Source: Sphingomicrobium arenosum (lineage in GTDB: Bacteria > Pseudomonadota > Alphaproteobacteria > Sphingomonadales > Sphingomonadaceae). From it: DNA of 64,000 bases. The stretch lies in assembly GCF_026157085.1 (NCBI RefSeq), contig NZ_JANPVN010000001.1, positions 992,001 through 1,056,000 on the forward strand, in the 5' to 3' direction. The translations under genes were made by a program, and so were the position numbers. The first letter of the stretch is position 1. Every line of letters starts with the position of its first letter. Shown piece by piece: positions 45,576-54,844 of the stretch. Under the pieces are notes generated by a model, which saw nothing but the letters and a program-made list of their open reading frames with translations, was not told where the DNA came from and searched no databases.

Positions 45576-45629
45576 AATTCATGCCTTGATGTGCGCCCGG
45601 GGGATCGCTAGGTCGGCTCCCGGCTGGAT

Positions 45630-45705
45630 GGGCCGTTAGCTCAGTTGGTAGAGCAACTGACTTTTAATCAGTAGGTCGCTGGTTCGAACCCAGCACGGCT
45701 CACCA
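45630..45705 (+). tRNA. tRNA-Lys (anticodon UUU)
   Basis: The 76-base sequence folds as a standard cloverleaf. The acceptor stem GGGCCGT pairs with ACGGCTC (one G-U pair), the D loop has AGCTCAGTTGGTAGAGC, the anticodon stem ACTGA/TCAGT closes loop CTTTTAA with anticodon TTT at 45662-45664, and the T arm is CTGGTTCGAACCCAG. CCA is encoded at 45703-45705. A possible promoter TTGATG (45586-45591), 17 bases, TAGGTC (45609-45614) lies upstream with a weak -10. Confidence 0.97.
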
Positions 45706-45727
45706 GCCTTCCCTCCTTCGCCGCCGA

Positions 45728-47419
45728 TCAAGACGCCTCGTGTCGCGCTCGTGGTGCCGCCGCGCTGTTCAGCGCCACGGTCGAGACGGCCCGCGAGCGC
45801 AGCCAGAAGACCGCGCCGCCCACGCCGCTCTCGACCCGCCGATAGCCCGCCTCGCGCGCAAAGGCCTCGATCGGCGCCTCCAGACCGATCCGGTCGATCG
45901 TATGCCGCGCTTCATAGCCGGTGACGATCGCCGCGGGCCGGGTGCGAGCGAGATGCGCCTTGACCGTCGAGGGCGACAAGAGGCCGAGCGCCTCGCGTTC
46001 CTCCACGGCAATCATGTCGGCAGTACGATAGGCAAAGGGTCCGGTCGCGAAGACGGGATCGAGCGCCAGCCCGCTGCCGACGACGATCTCGGGGCTCAGC
46101 GTGGCGATCTCGCCCTCGATGCCCTCGGCGGCGACGAGGTCGGCAAGAAGCTGCCCTTCGGCACGCACCAGCGTCGGCGTGGGCTTCTCGAAGAGCGGCG
46201 CCGACAGATTGTAGAGGGGCTGGATCAACCCAACGGCCAGCCCTGCCACCAGCAGGCGGCGCGGCCAGCGAGCGCTCGGCCACAGGTCGCGCTGGCGCCG
46301 CCACACCAGCCCGAGGCCGAGGAACAGCGGCGGCAACAACGGGATCGCATATTGGCGATGGATGGGCGTCGGCGCCAGCGTCGCGACTAACCCAGCGAGG
46401 ATGGCGAGATCGACCAGCAGCAGCGCCGGCGCCTGCTTCTCGCGCAGCCGCAGCGAACGGATCCGAATCACGGCGTAGAGGATAAGCGCCGCCAGCGCGG
46501 GCCCTCGCGCCAGGGTCACAAACCCATCGAGCAGCTTCATGCCCAATGTCAGCTTGAGCTCGCGCCCATTGGCGCCGTACCACAGGAAGGGCGCCTCGGC
46601 ATGATAGCCGAAATTGCCATAATCGAACGCCGCCGCCGCGCCTTCGCGGATCCATAACAGCGGCACGAGCGCCAACGTCACGCCCGCTCCCGTCACCAAC
46701 ATCGTCGCCAGCGCGCGCCGCGCGCCCATCGCGCCCAAGAGGACAGCGATGACGGGGAAGCCGACGAAGGCGCCCGCCATGGCAAGATAGCTGATCTTGG
46801 TCCCCGTCGCCGCGCCCAGCGCCAGCCCCGCGCCGAGCCAGCGATAGCGGCGATGCACGCGGTCGGGTCGCAAGGCCCCCATGGCAAGGAAGAAGGCCAG
46901 CGCCAGCAACAGCGCAGGCAGCGCATCGTTGCGCACCACCGTCACCCCGAACAGGAAGGCGTGGCAGAACCAGATCGCGCCTGCCGCCATCATCGCCTCG
47001 CGCCGCGCCACCCCGCTCTCGCGCAGCGCGGCGAAGACCAGGGCGATCACGCCCGCACCCATCAATCCCGAGACGAAGCGCGCGGCCATCAACCCATGGT
47101 CGGAAAAGTGGAAGAGCGGGCCGAAGAGATAGATCTGATAGGGCGTCTGGAGATAGAGGAAGTCGCGAAACGGGGTCAAACCGGCAGCGAACAGTTCGGC
47201 GGCGGCCAGATATTGCGTCTCGTCATGGTCGATCGGACTCACCAGCGCGATGAGCGGCAGGCTGGCGAGCAGCAACGCGAACATCAGGGTGAACAGGCGC
47301 GATTCCGCGCCGCGTCCCGACACGCCTTGCTCGATGCGCGGCAGGGCCGCAGCAGCCATCCTCAACATTCCCCCGCGCCCTACTCGTAACCCGTTGATCT
47401 CTTGCCCTAAATCGCTCAT
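45728..47419 (-). CDS. GT-C fold membrane glycosyltransferase (GT39-like)
   Basis: The 563-residue protein has about ten transmembrane helices and the acidic periplasmic motif SPIDHDETQYLAAAELF (the catalytic D/E loop of GT-C enzymes), followed by YLQTPYQIYL. The soluble C-terminal domain (about 400-563) has a mix of strands. It likely transfers a sugar from a polyprenyl phosphate donor onto an envelope substrate. ATG at 47419 was chosen for the purine-rich AAAAGAG upstream; an ATG at 47368 and longer in-frame starts exist. It differs in sequence from the GT-C protein at 3349-4938. It is divergent from the PilZ gene at 47637. Confidence 0.75.
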   Translation of the reverse strand: MSDLGQEINGLRVGRGGMLRMAAAALPRIEQGVSGRGAESRLFTLMFALLLASLPLIALVSPIDHDETQYLAAAELFAAGLTPFRDFLYLQTPYQIYLFGPLFHFSDHGLMAARFVSGLMGAGVIALVFAALRESGVARREAMMAAGAIWFCHAFLFGVTVVRNDALPALLLALAFFLAMGALRPDRVHRRYRWLGAGLALGAATGTKISYLAMAGAFVGFPVIAVLLGAMGARRALATMLVTGAGVTLALVPLLWIREGAAAAFDYGNFGYHAEAPFLWYGANGRELKLTLGMKLLDGFVTLARGPALAALILYAVIRIRSLRLREKQAPALLLVDLAILAGLVATLAPTPIHRQYAIPLLPPLFLGLGLVWRRQRDLWPSARWPRRLLVAGLAVGLIQPLYNLSAPLFEKPTPTLVRAEGQLLADLVAAEGIEGEIATLSPEIVVGSGLALDPVFATGPFAYRTADMIAVEEREALGLLSPSTVKAHLARTRPAAIVTGYEARHTIDRIGLEAPIEAFAREAGYRRVESGVGGAVFWLRSRAVSTVALNSAAAPRARHEAS

Positions 47420-47636
47420 CGCTCTTTTCGCGTCCAAGTCAAGCGCGCTGCGATGAACAGCCCATATGCAAGATGGACCGAAGGCGGGTTTGGGTTCGAA
47501 ATGGACCAAAGCCGCCCTTCCCATCGCCATAGCGGTGAATGCCCTAACCAGTTGGTAAGGCTGTTCCAATTATCTCGCATGACAACGGACGGGCCCTCGA
47601 CAGGCGGGAGCCCGCTGCCAACGAGGAGGCCGCGTC

Positions 47637-48284
47637 TTGAGCGACCAGATGATGGAAACGACCCTCTACTCCCTCGGTGACGAAACCCCTTCGCCCGATC
47701 GCGCCGACCAGCGCCAGGGCGAACGGCACCTGACCCTCTATCGGGTCGGATCGTTGATGCTGGGCGACCGGCGCGAATTGTGCCTGATCAAGAATATCTC
47801 GGCGGGCGGCATGATGATCCGCGCTTATTGCCGCATTGCCGAAGGCGACACGCTCACCGTCGAACTCAAGAATGGCGAGCCCATCGCGGGCCGCGCCATC
47901 TGGACCAAGGGGCAGAATGTCGGGGTCGAATTCGACGAGAAGATCGACATCATCGACATCCTGTCGACGACGATGGACGGCCCCCGCCCGCGCATGCCGC
48001 GGATCGAGGTCGCCTGCCCCGTCACCCTCTATGTCGACAGCCAGCCCATTCCGGCGCGCATCGAGGATATCAGCCAGGGCGGGGTCAAGATCGCGATCCA
48101 CCATCCGCTCCCGCGCGGCGGCAAGGACCTCGGTGTCGCGCTCCCCGGCCTCGCGCCGATTCGCGCCTCGGTGCGCTGGCAGAATGACGAGAGCGCGGGC
48201 ATCACCTTCAATACGCTGATGCCCTTGGGCGACCTCGTCGGCTGGCTCGAAACCCAGCGCGCCCCGGTGTCCAAGGCGAGCTGA
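47637..48284 (+). CDS. Tandem PilZ-like domain protein
   Basis: The 215-residue protein has two PilZ-type domains. The first has RQGER (26-30) and NISAGG (53-58), the RxxxR and [D/N]xSxxG motifs that bind c-di-GMP; the second, from about 120, has DISQGG (144-149) but no clean RxxxR. So one domain may bind c-di-GMP and the other be structural. The start is TTG at 47637 with AGGAGG 7 bases upstream, which decides the start. It is followed by a convergent smaller PilZ protein. Targets are unknown; GGDEF-EAL signalling at 6820-8529 is a possible source. Confidence 0.85.
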   Translation: MSDQMMETTLYSLGDETPSPDRADQRQGERHLTLYRVGSLMLGDRRELCLIKNISAGGMMIRAYCRIAEGDTLTVELKNGEPIAGRAIWTKGQNVGVEFDEKIDIIDILSTTMDGPRPRMPRIEVACPVTLYVDSQPIPARIEDISQGGVKIAIHHPLPRGGKDLGVALPGLAPIRASVRWQNDESAGITFNTLMPLGDLVGWLETQRAPVSKAS

Positions 48285-48336
48285 CGCCGCCGTCTACAAG
48301 CAATGCCTTGGCGTTCGCTCGACGCGCCCGCGCGTC

Positions 48337-48747
48337 TCAGTCGTCGCTGGCGCCGGGCCCGCCGAAGATCCAATCCTGCGCATAGCGCCGCTCGCCTTCG
48401 CTGAGCTGGCTCGAGCGCACCGGCGGACGATTGGACTTCACGGTCGCGCGCGCCTTGGGGCTGGGGACATGGCGCAGCACCACCTCGGGCTCGAGCGCCT
48501 GCGCAAAGGCGATGCCCGCACGGCCGTTGGCGCACCAGGCCACCCGGCCCGGCACCGACAGCCCGTCGCGGCGGAACAGCAACTCGCTGCCCTCGACCGG
48601 CAGGTCCTCGGCTTCCACCAGCGCGCCTTCGGCCGACAGGTTGCGCAGCCGCACCTCGCTCTGGCGTCCTGCACATTCGATCATGGCCTTCATGAAGAGA
48701 TGCGAGCGCGGGCTCTTGCGATTTTGCGGCGAATTCGACTGGTCCAT
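48337..48747 (-). CDS. PilZ domain protein
   Basis: The 136-residue protein has RKSPR (10-14) and NLSAEG (36-41), both c-di-GMP-binding motifs of PilZ, in the correct spacing, and a beta-barrel core (VRLRNLSAEGALVEAEDL, GRVAWCANGRAGIAFAQ). The C-terminal third is Arg/Pro-rich and probably disordered. It converges with the tandem PilZ gene at 47637 with 52 bases between them, so two c-di-GMP receptors sit side by side. It is upstream of nothing and downstream of the DUF938 gene by 62 bases, possibly a separate unit. Confidence 0.85.
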   Translation of the reverse strand: MDQSNSPQNRKSPRSHLFMKAMIECAGRQSEVRLRNLSAEGALVEAEDLPVEGSELLFRRDGLSVPGRVAWCANGRAGIAFAQALEPEVVLRHVPSPKARATVKSNRPPVRSSQLSEGERRYAQDWIFGGPGASDD

Positions 48748-48809
48748 GGACGCGAAATTAGCCGCTTGCCGGTAAAAGCCCAGTTAAAAATCGCGGCGCC
48801 GCACGAGCC

Positions 48810-49454
48810 TCAGGCGCGCCGTTCCAACCGCAGCATGAAATTGTTGGCGGGCATGTCGACCCGCTCGGCAAGATCGAGGCCGCGCTTGCCCGCCGCCACC
48901 GCCAGCGTCTCGACCTTGCGCAGCCCCCAGTGCCGATCGCGCGACCGCAGGCTCTCATCGAAGGCGAGGTTGCTCGGCGCCGCCTCCACCTCCTCCGCCA
49001 GCCATGGTCCGTAGAAAATGAGCGGCGCTCCCGGCGGCAGTAATCGCGCCGCGCCGTCGAGCAGCCCCAGCGTCGCGGTCCACGGCGCAATATGGGCCAT
49101 GTTGATCGACAGGATCGCCGCCGCCTTGCGCACCGGCCATTCGGGCTCGCCAGCGTCGATCTCGACCGGTGCCAGCAGATTGTCCGGCCCGCCCTCGCGC
49201 CATGCCGCAATCGAGGCCAGCGCCGCCGGGTCGATGTCCGAGGGCTGCCAGTCGAGATGCGCGAAATGCTCGGCAAAGGCGCGCGCATGCTGCCCCGTCC
49301 CGCTCGACGTCTCGAGCACCAGCCCGCTTGTCGGCAGCCAGCGCTCGAGCACCGCGATAATAGGCGCGACATTGCGCGTCGCGGCGGGTGCCTCGCGCCG
49401 TGCCTCTGTGCCAAGGTCGGCCATCACATAGGGCGGCAGCGACGGCTCGCTCAT
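48810..49454 (-). CDS. DUF938 SAM-dependent methyltransferase
   Basis: The 214-residue protein has the class I methyltransferase SAM-binding motif LVLETSSGTGQHARAFAEHF and the DUF938-typical NMAHIAPW and IFYGPWLAEEV stretches. Family members are widespread but unassigned. ATG at 49454 overlaps the stop of the ABA4-like gene as ATGA, so it is the last gene of the glycine-cleavage transcription unit. No substrate can be named. Confidence 0.8.
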   Translation of the reverse strand: MSEPSLPPYVMADLGTEARREAPAATRNVAPIIAVLERWLPTSGLVLETSSGTGQHARAFAEHFAHLDWQPSDIDPAALASIAAWREGGPDNLLAPVEIDAGEPEWPVRKAAAILSINMAHIAPWTATLGLLDGAARLLPPGAPLIFYGPWLAEEVEAAPSNLAFDESLRSRDRHWGLRKVETLAVAAGKRGLDLAERVDMPANNFMLRLERRA

Positions 49455-49900
49455 GCCCGCGAGCGTAGCCCCGCCATCGCCCGTGCGCGGCGCTCGCGGA
49501 TCACCATCCATAGGAACAGGCCGAGCGGCCCGGCGAACAGCACGAGGAACAGGATCGGCCCCTGCACCCAGCGACTGACCAGCTTGTGATCGGCATCCTT
49601 GGCGATCCACTGGCCGACGAACAGGTCGAAGGTGAGATAATGCACCCAGCCGAGCGTCACGCCCGCATCGCTCGCGAACAGCCCGCGCACGCCCTCGATC
49701 GTGCCGAGCGATTCCCAGTCGATCCCGGTCGCGCCGAATTGCATCGTCACGATGACGACCGAGTAGATGAGCGCGAGTAGTCCGATGCCGAGATAGAAAA
49801 TGAGCGCATGGGTCTTGGGCCCGCGCGGGCCGACAATCAGCACGAGCCAGGGAATGAAGACCCCGGCGACGACCACGCCGAACAGCGTTTCCCAATCCAT
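49451..49900 (-). CDS. ABA4-like membrane protein
   Basis: The 149-residue product has four probable transmembrane helices and a conserved GWVHYLTFDLFVGQWIAKDA segment that matches the ABA4/DUF4281 family; plant ABA4 is required for neoxanthin synthesis. Bacterial members are not characterised. Its ATG shares one base with the gcvPB stop and its stop overlaps the DUF938 gene, so it is cotranscribed and translationally coupled with glycine cleavage genes. Whether it acts on carotenoids or on something else is not known; the helix pattern and motif are the only support. Confidence 0.75.
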   Translation of the reverse strand: MDWETLFGVVVAGVFIPWLVLIVGPRGPKTHALIFYLGIGLLALIYSVVIVTMQFGATGIDWESLGTIEGVRGLFASDAGVTLGWVHYLTFDLFVGQWIAKDADHKLVSRWVQGPILFLVLFAGPLGLFLWMVIRERRARAMAGLRSRA

Positions 49901-51582
49901 TACCGGCCTCCCACCTCGCTACGCGCAGCGATCATGCCGGGCACCTCGCCAGCCTCGCCCTTCCACGCAAGCACGGGCTTGCGCGCGGCTTGCGTCTCGT
50001 CGAGGCGGCGGCGCGGTGCATAATAAGGCGCGGCCTTCATGCTTTCATCTCCCGCCTTGGCCCGCTCCGCGACGCTGCGCAGCGCAGCGATGAACTGGTC
50101 GAGCGTCGCCTTGCTCTCGGTTTCGGTCGGCTCCACCAGCATCGCGCCATGCACCACCAGCGGAAAATACATGGTCATCGGGTGATAGCCCTCGTCGATC
50201 AGTGCCTTGGCAAGGTCGAGCGTCGACAACCCTTCCTCGAACCCTTTGTCGCTGAACAGCGCCTCGTGCATGCACGGTCCGGAATGGGCGAAAGGCGCGT
50301 CGAGGACGTCCTCGAGGCTGCGCAGCAGGTAATTGGCGTTGAGGACCGCATCCTCGGCGACCTGCTTCAATCCATCGGCGCCATGGCTGAGGATATAGGC
50401 GAGGGCGCGGGTGAACATGCCCATCTGGCCGTGGAAAGCCGTCATGCGCCCGAAGCTGTGGAGCCGCTTGCCGAAATGCTCCTCGGCGAAGCTGTCGGCT
50501 GTTTCCTCTTCGACGAGGTGAACCACCCCGTCCTCGGTCCGCGCGGTATAGGGCAGCGGCGCAAAGGGGCTCAGCGCCTCCGACAGCACCACCGGCCCCG
50601 AACCCGGCCCACCGCCGCCATGCGGGGTGGAGAAGGTCTTGTGTAAATTGATGTGCATCGCGTCGACGCCAAGGTCGCCGGGGCGAACCTTGCCGACGAT
50701 GGCGTTGAAATTGGCGCCGTCGCAATAGACGTAGCCGCCCGCGTCGTGGACGGCGTCGCTGATCGCCTTCAGGTCGCGTTCGAACAGGCCGAGCGTCGAG
50801 GGGTTGGTAATCATCACGCCCGCGACATCAGGGCCGAGCCGTGCCTTCAGCGCGTCGAGATCGATACGCCCGTCGCTGTTGGCGGGGATATTCTCGATGG
50901 CATAGCCCGCGAAGGCCGCGGTGGCGGGGTTGGTCCCATGCGCGCTTTCGGGCACGAGGATGACCTCGCGCGCATCGCCCTTGGCTTCGAGGGCCGCACG
51001 GATGCACAGGATACCGCACAGTTCGCCATGCGCCCCCGCCTTGGGGCTCATCGCGACGCCGTGCATCCCGGTCAGCTTGATCAGCCAATGCGCCAGTTCG
51101 TTGACGACCTCCAAGGCGCCGCGCACGGTGTCGACCGGCTGGAGCGGGTGGACGTCGGCAAAGCCCGGCATTCGCGCGATCTTCTCATTCAATCGCGGAT
51201 TATGCTTCATCGTGCAGCTGCCGAGGGGGAATAGGCCGAGGTCGATGGCGTAATTCTGGCGCGACAGGCGCGTATAATGGCGAATGGTCGACGGCTCGCT
51301 CAGCCCCGGCAGGCCGATCGCCCCTTTGCGCTCGAAGCCGCCGAGGCGACTGGTCGTTTCGGAGGCCGGCGTCGGCGCGGAAGGCTGTTCCACGCCCGCC
51401 AGATCGAGCTTGCCGGCGAAATCGAAATCGACACCGGTGGTCACGCTGTCGCCGATCTCGAAGATGAGCGGTTCTTCGAGCATCAGCGCGCGATTGCCCG
51501 TCGTCGTGTCGGGCCCGCTCATGGCATTATGCCCGTCGACGGGCGTGCCGGGCTTCCAGCCCGATGCATTGACCTCGCTCAT
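49900..51582 (-). CDS. gcvPB: Glycine dehydrogenase (decarboxylating) subunit 2
   Basis: GcvPB is the PLP-bearing half of a split P-protein that decarboxylates glycine and passes the aminomethyl group to lipoylated GcvH. The 560-residue protein has LFPLGSCTMKHNPRLNEKI, the PLP-lysine motif NLHKTFSTPHGGGGPGSGPV and SPKAGAHGELCGI. The first 50 residues are a less conserved extension. ATG at 51582 overlaps gcvPA as ATGA. Its 3' end touches the ABA4-like gene start. Split P-proteins are usual in this lineage. Confidence 0.96.
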   Translation of the reverse strand: MSEVNASGWKPGTPVDGHNAMSGPDTTTGNRALMLEEPLIFEIGDSVTTGVDFDFAGKLDLAGVEQPSAPTPASETTSRLGGFERKGAIGLPGLSEPSTIRHYTRLSRQNYAIDLGLFPLGSCTMKHNPRLNEKIARMPGFADVHPLQPVDTVRGALEVVNELAHWLIKLTGMHGVAMSPKAGAHGELCGILCIRAALEAKGDAREVILVPESAHGTNPATAAFAGYAIENIPANSDGRIDLDALKARLGPDVAGVMITNPSTLGLFERDLKAISDAVHDAGGYVYCDGANFNAIVGKVRPGDLGVDAMHINLHKTFSTPHGGGGPGSGPVVLSEALSPFAPLPYTARTEDGVVHLVEEETADSFAEEHFGKRLHSFGRMTAFHGQMGMFTRALAYILSHGADGLKQVAEDAVLNANYLLRSLEDVLDAPFAHSGPCMHEALFSDKGFEEGLSTLDLAKALIDEGYHPMTMYFPLVVHGAMLVEPTETESKATLDQFIAALRSVAERAKAGDESMKAAPYYAPRRRLDETQAARKPVLAWKGEAGEVPGMIAARSEVGGR

Positions 51583-52946
51583 GACAGCACCTCCTTCAAC
51601 GCATCGCACAGGGCGTCGATATCTTCCTCGGTGGTGGTTTCGGTGACCGCGATGAGCAGGGCATCGTCGAGCCCTTCGCTGTCGGGGTAGAGCCGCCCGA
51701 GCGACACGCCCGCCAGCACGCCCTTGTCGGCCAGATCGCGCACCAGTGCGCGCGCATCGCGCCCGACCTTCAACGTGAATTCGTTGAAGAAATGCTCGTT
51801 GAGGAGCGTGACGCCCGGCACTGCGGCCAGCCTGTCGGCGGCGATGCAGGCGAGTCGATGATTTTCCGCCGCAAGGCTGCGCAGGCCCTTCTCGCCAAGC
51901 AGCGTCATGTGGACGCTGAAGGCCAGCGCGCACAGCCCCGAATTGGTGCAGATGTTGCTGGTCGCCTTTTCGCGGCGAATATGCTGTTCGCGCGTCGACA
52001 AGGTGAGCACGAAGCCGCGCTTGCCTTCCGCATCAACCGTCTCGCCGCACAGGCGCCCCGGCATCATGCGGACATGTTTTTCATCGCGCACCGCGAACAG
52101 CCCCAAATAGGGCCCGCCGAACTGGAGGCCGACACCGATCGCCTGCCCCTCGCCCACGACGATGTCGGCGCCAAGGTTGCCCGGCGCCTCGATCGCGCCG
52201 AGCGCGACCGGCTCGGTGTTGACGACGATCAGCAGCGCGCCCTTTTCATGCGCCGCCTCCGCGATCCGCGCCACATCCGGAATGCGCCCGAGAATGTCGG
52301 GATATTGCACGACGACGCAGCTCGTATCCTCATCGATCCGCGCGATCAGGCCATCGTCGTCGGGACGCGCGGTGAGGCTCGGCGGCGCCCCGGCAATCTC
52401 GTCGTCGGTAAACTTGGCCATGGTGCGCACGACTTCGGCATAATGCGGGTGGAGCGCGCCCGAGAGGACGACTTTCCTCTTCTTGCCGCGCGCGATGCGG
52501 CTGGCCATCGCCACCGCTTCCCAACAGGCGGTCGAGCCGTCGTACATCGAGGCATTGGCGACCGCGCAGCCATAGAGCCGCGCGACCTGGCTCTGGAATT
52601 CGAACAGCATCTGCAGCGTGCCCTGCGCGATTTCGGGCTGGTAGGGCGTATAGGCCGTCAGGAATTCGCCGCGTTGGATGATGTGATCGACGCTCGCCGG
52701 TACATGGTGGCGATAAGCGCCCGCGCCGAGGAAGAAGGGCGCATCGGCCGCCGCGAGATTCTTCTTCGACAGGCGGCGCATATGCTTTTCGACCGCCATC
52801 TCGCTGGCATGCATCGGCAGCCCGTGGATCGGCCCGTCCAATCGCGCCTCCTCGGGCACGTCGATGAACAGATCATCGATGGTCGTGGCCCCGACCTTTT
52901 CAAGCATGGCGGCCCGATCGGCCTCGTTCAGCGGCAGATATCGCAT
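51579..52946 (-). CDS. gcvPA: Glycine dehydrogenase (decarboxylating) subunit 1
   Basis: GcvPA is the N-terminal half of the split P-protein that forms the active enzyme with GcvPB. The 455-residue protein starts MRYLPLNEADRAAML and contains PFFLGAGAYRHHVPASVDHI, AYTPYQPEIAQGTLQMLFEF, YDGSTACWEA and REKATSNICTNSGLCAL, typical of gcvPA. ATG 52946 is preferred over TTG 52949 because AAAGGA lies 7 bases upstream. It follows gcvH by 31 bases. Confidence 0.96.
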   Translation of the reverse strand: MRYLPLNEADRAAMLEKVGATTIDDLFIDVPEEARLDGPIHGLPMHASEMAVEKHMRRLSKKNLAAADAPFFLGAGAYRHHVPASVDHIIQRGEFLTAYTPYQPEIAQGTLQMLFEFQSQVARLYGCAVANASMYDGSTACWEAVAMASRIARGKKRKVVLSGALHPHYAEVVRTMAKFTDDEIAGAPPSLTARPDDDGLIARIDEDTSCVVVQYPDILGRIPDVARIAEAAHEKGALLIVVNTEPVALGAIEAPGNLGADIVVGEGQAIGVGLQFGGPYLGLFAVRDEKHVRMMPGRLCGETVDAEGKRGFVLTLSTREQHIRREKATSNICTNSGLCALAFSVHMTLLGEKGLRSLAAENHRLACIAADRLAAVPGVTLLNEHFFNEFTLKVGRDARALVRDLADKGVLAGVSLGRLYPDSEGLDDALLIAVTETTTEEDIDALCDALKEVLS

Positions 52947-52977
52947 CAACTCATCCTTTGTCGCGCCTCGTCAGCGC

Positions 52978-53349
52978 CTAGAGGGTGCCGAGAAATTCCT
53001 TATAGGCGGCCTCGTCCATCAACCCTTCGAGTTCGCTCGGGTCCGACAGCTTGATTTTGAAGAACCAACCCTCGCCCTCGGGGTCGGAGTTGACGAGCGC
53101 GGGGTCGCCGTCGAGCGCCGCATTGCCCTCGACCACCTCGCCCGACACGGGGGCGTAGACATCGCTCGCCGCCTTCACGCTCTCGACCACGGCGGCATCA
53201 TCGCCCTTGGCAACCTCGCGACCGGCCTCGGGTACTTCGGCAAAGACGATATCGCCGAGCGCTTCCTGCGCGTGGTTCGAAATGCCGACGGTAGCGACGT
53301 CGCCCTCGACGCGCAGCCACTCATGTTCCTTGGTGTAATAGAGGGTCAT
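52978..53349 (-). CDS. gcvH: Glycine cleavage system H protein
   Basis: GcvH carries the aminomethyl group on a lipoyl-lysine between P-, T- and L-proteins. The 123-residue protein starts [19 protein letters not shown] and has the lipoylated Lys in [20 protein letters not shown], the characteristic ESVKAA lipoyl site. Length is normal. ATG 53349 overlaps the gcvT stop by one base. It is the second gene of the riboswitch-controlled operon. Confidence 0.97.
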   Translation of the reverse strand: MTLYYTKEHEWLRVEGDVATVGISNHAQEALGDIVFAEVPEAGREVAKGDDAAVVESVKAASDVYAPVSGEVVEGNAALDGDPALVNSDPEGEGWFFKIKLSDPSELEGLMDEAAYKEFLGTL

Positions 53350-54467
53350 CACTTCTTCCCCTGCTTGCGGTGATAATTGTGCGCGACGAACGGCATCGGC
53401 GCGACGGTCACGTTGAACAGCTTGCCGCGCTGCTCGGCCTTCACATAGGCGTCCGGATCATCGACCAGATGCGTCGCGAGATAGCCCATGGCGATGGGTC
53501 TTTCGAGGCTGGGCGAGAAACCACCCGATGTGATCTTGCCGACGACATTGCCCTCGCCATCGAGCAGCGGCGCGCCCTCGCGCACCGGTTGGCGGCCCTC
53601 GACGAAGAAACCGACGCGCTTCACCAGCGCACCTTCCTCGCGTTCTTTCAGGATCCGCTCGGCGCCCGCAAAGCCGCCTTTCTCGCGGCGGCGCTTGGAG
53701 ATGGCGAAACCAAGATCGGCCATGATCGGCGTGATCTCGGGGTCGAGGTCGTGGCCGTAGAGCGGCAGCCCCGCCTCGAGCCGGAGCGAATCGCGCGCGC
53801 CCAGCCCGATCGGCTTCACGCGCTCGTCGGCGATGAGCGCATCGGCGAAGGCGGTGACTTGGCTTGGCGAAATGGAAATCTCGAACCCGTCCTCGCCGGT
53901 ATAGCCCGAGCGGCTGATCCACAGGAAATCGCCCTCCCACATGAAACCCGCGCCCGCCATGAAGGCGAGCTCGCCCACCCCTGGCACGATCTCTTCGAGG
54001 ACGGCAGCGGCCTCGGGTCCCTGCAGCGCGAGCAATGCGCGGTCGTCATAATGTTCGAGGGTCACGCCATCGGGCAAATGCTTTTCGATATAAGCGATAT
54101 CGTCATGCTTGACCGCGCCGTTGACGACGACGGCGAACTGCACGCCCTCGGGCGTCTCGACCTTGGTGACGATGAGGTCGTCGAGGATGCCGCCATCCTC
54201 GGCCAGCAGCATCGAATAGCGCGCGCGCCCCGGCTTGAGGATCTGGAAATCGCCCGGCATGAGCGCTTCAAGCGCCTTGGCCGCACCCTCGCCCTTCACG
54301 ACGAGCTGGCCCATGTGGCTGACGTCGAACAGTCCGGCATGGGTCCGCGTCCAGCGATGTTCGGCGATGATGCCTTCATATTGGATCGGCATGGCATAGC
54401 CGGCAAATTCGACCATGCGCGCCCCTTGCGCGACGTGCCAGGCATCGAGGGGAAGCGTCTTGGTCAT
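53349..54467 (-). CDS. gcvT: Glycine cleavage system aminomethyltransferase (T protein)
   Basis: GcvT releases ammonia from the aminomethyl-lipoyl intermediate and passes the methylene to tetrahydrofolate. The 372-residue protein has [48 protein letters not shown] and a C-terminal [12 protein letters not shown] domain, all typical. It is the first gene of the gcv operon and lies directly downstream of the tandem glycine riboswitch, so its expression should respond to glycine. Length is that of the family. Confidence 0.97.
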   Translation of the reverse strand: MTKTLPLDAWHVAQGARMVEFAGYAMPIQYEGIIAEHRWTRTHAGLFDVSHMGQLVVKGEGAAKALEALMPGDFQILKPGRARYSMLLAEDGGILDDLIVTKVETPEGVQFAVVVNGAVKHDDIAYIEKHLPDGVTLEHYDDRALLALQGPEAAAVLEEIVPGVGELAFMAGAGFMWEGDFLWISRSGYTGEDGFEISISPSQVTAFADALIADERVKPIGLGARDSLRLEAGLPLYGHDLDPEITPIMADLGFAISKRRREKGGFAGAERILKEREEGALVKRVGFFVEGRQPVREGAPLLDGEGNVVGKITSGGFSPSLERPIAMGYLATHLVDDPDAYVKAEQRGKLFNVTVAPMPFVAHNYHRKQGKK

Positions 54468-54529
54468 GCACCAGGCCTTTCAAGGTCCGTGACGCACGAC
54501 GACGAGGCCGCGCGCCCAAAAGTTCGGAC

Positions 54530-54745
54530 CCCCGCCTGTCTTTTGCACCTGAGAGTTTCGACGAACGCGCCTGCCGCCTCTCCTGCCGGCAACGCCCCGC
54601 CTACCCCTTCGGCGGCGTCGCGACCCGTTGCCGGGCGCGCCGCGCTTTCCAGACTGTCACCGGGGCCAGACGGTCCTTTTGCCTGAGAGATTCCGGGGGC
54701 GGTTGCTCCTTCGGCGCCCCGGTTGCCCGGGGTCTCTCCCGCATG
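54530..54745 (-). promoter_or_regulatory. Tandem glycine riboswitch (gcvT motif)
   Basis: Read on the minus strand, the leader contains two glycine aptamers in series. The first runs from about 54742 to 54661 with GGGAGAGACCCC, CGCCGAAGGAGCAA and GGAATCTCTCAGGCAAAAGG. The second runs from about 54655 to 54532 with CTGGAAAG, GCCGCCGAAGGGGTA and GAAACTCTCAGGTGCAAAAG. These strings match the conserved core of the gcvT RNA in both copies. The 9-base helix CCGGCAACG (54586-54594) with CGTTGCCGG (54626-54634) adds an extended arm to the second aptamer. The expression platform should lie between 54530 and the gcvT start 54467. Confidence 0.95.
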
Positions 54746-54844
54746 GCCCCCCGACACCTGCGTGGGGCAGGCACCGGAGACGAAATCGGCTTTGCTGGCC
54801 CCGCGCCGTCCTGTCAATCGCCCTTGGGGCAGGCTGTGAAAACT

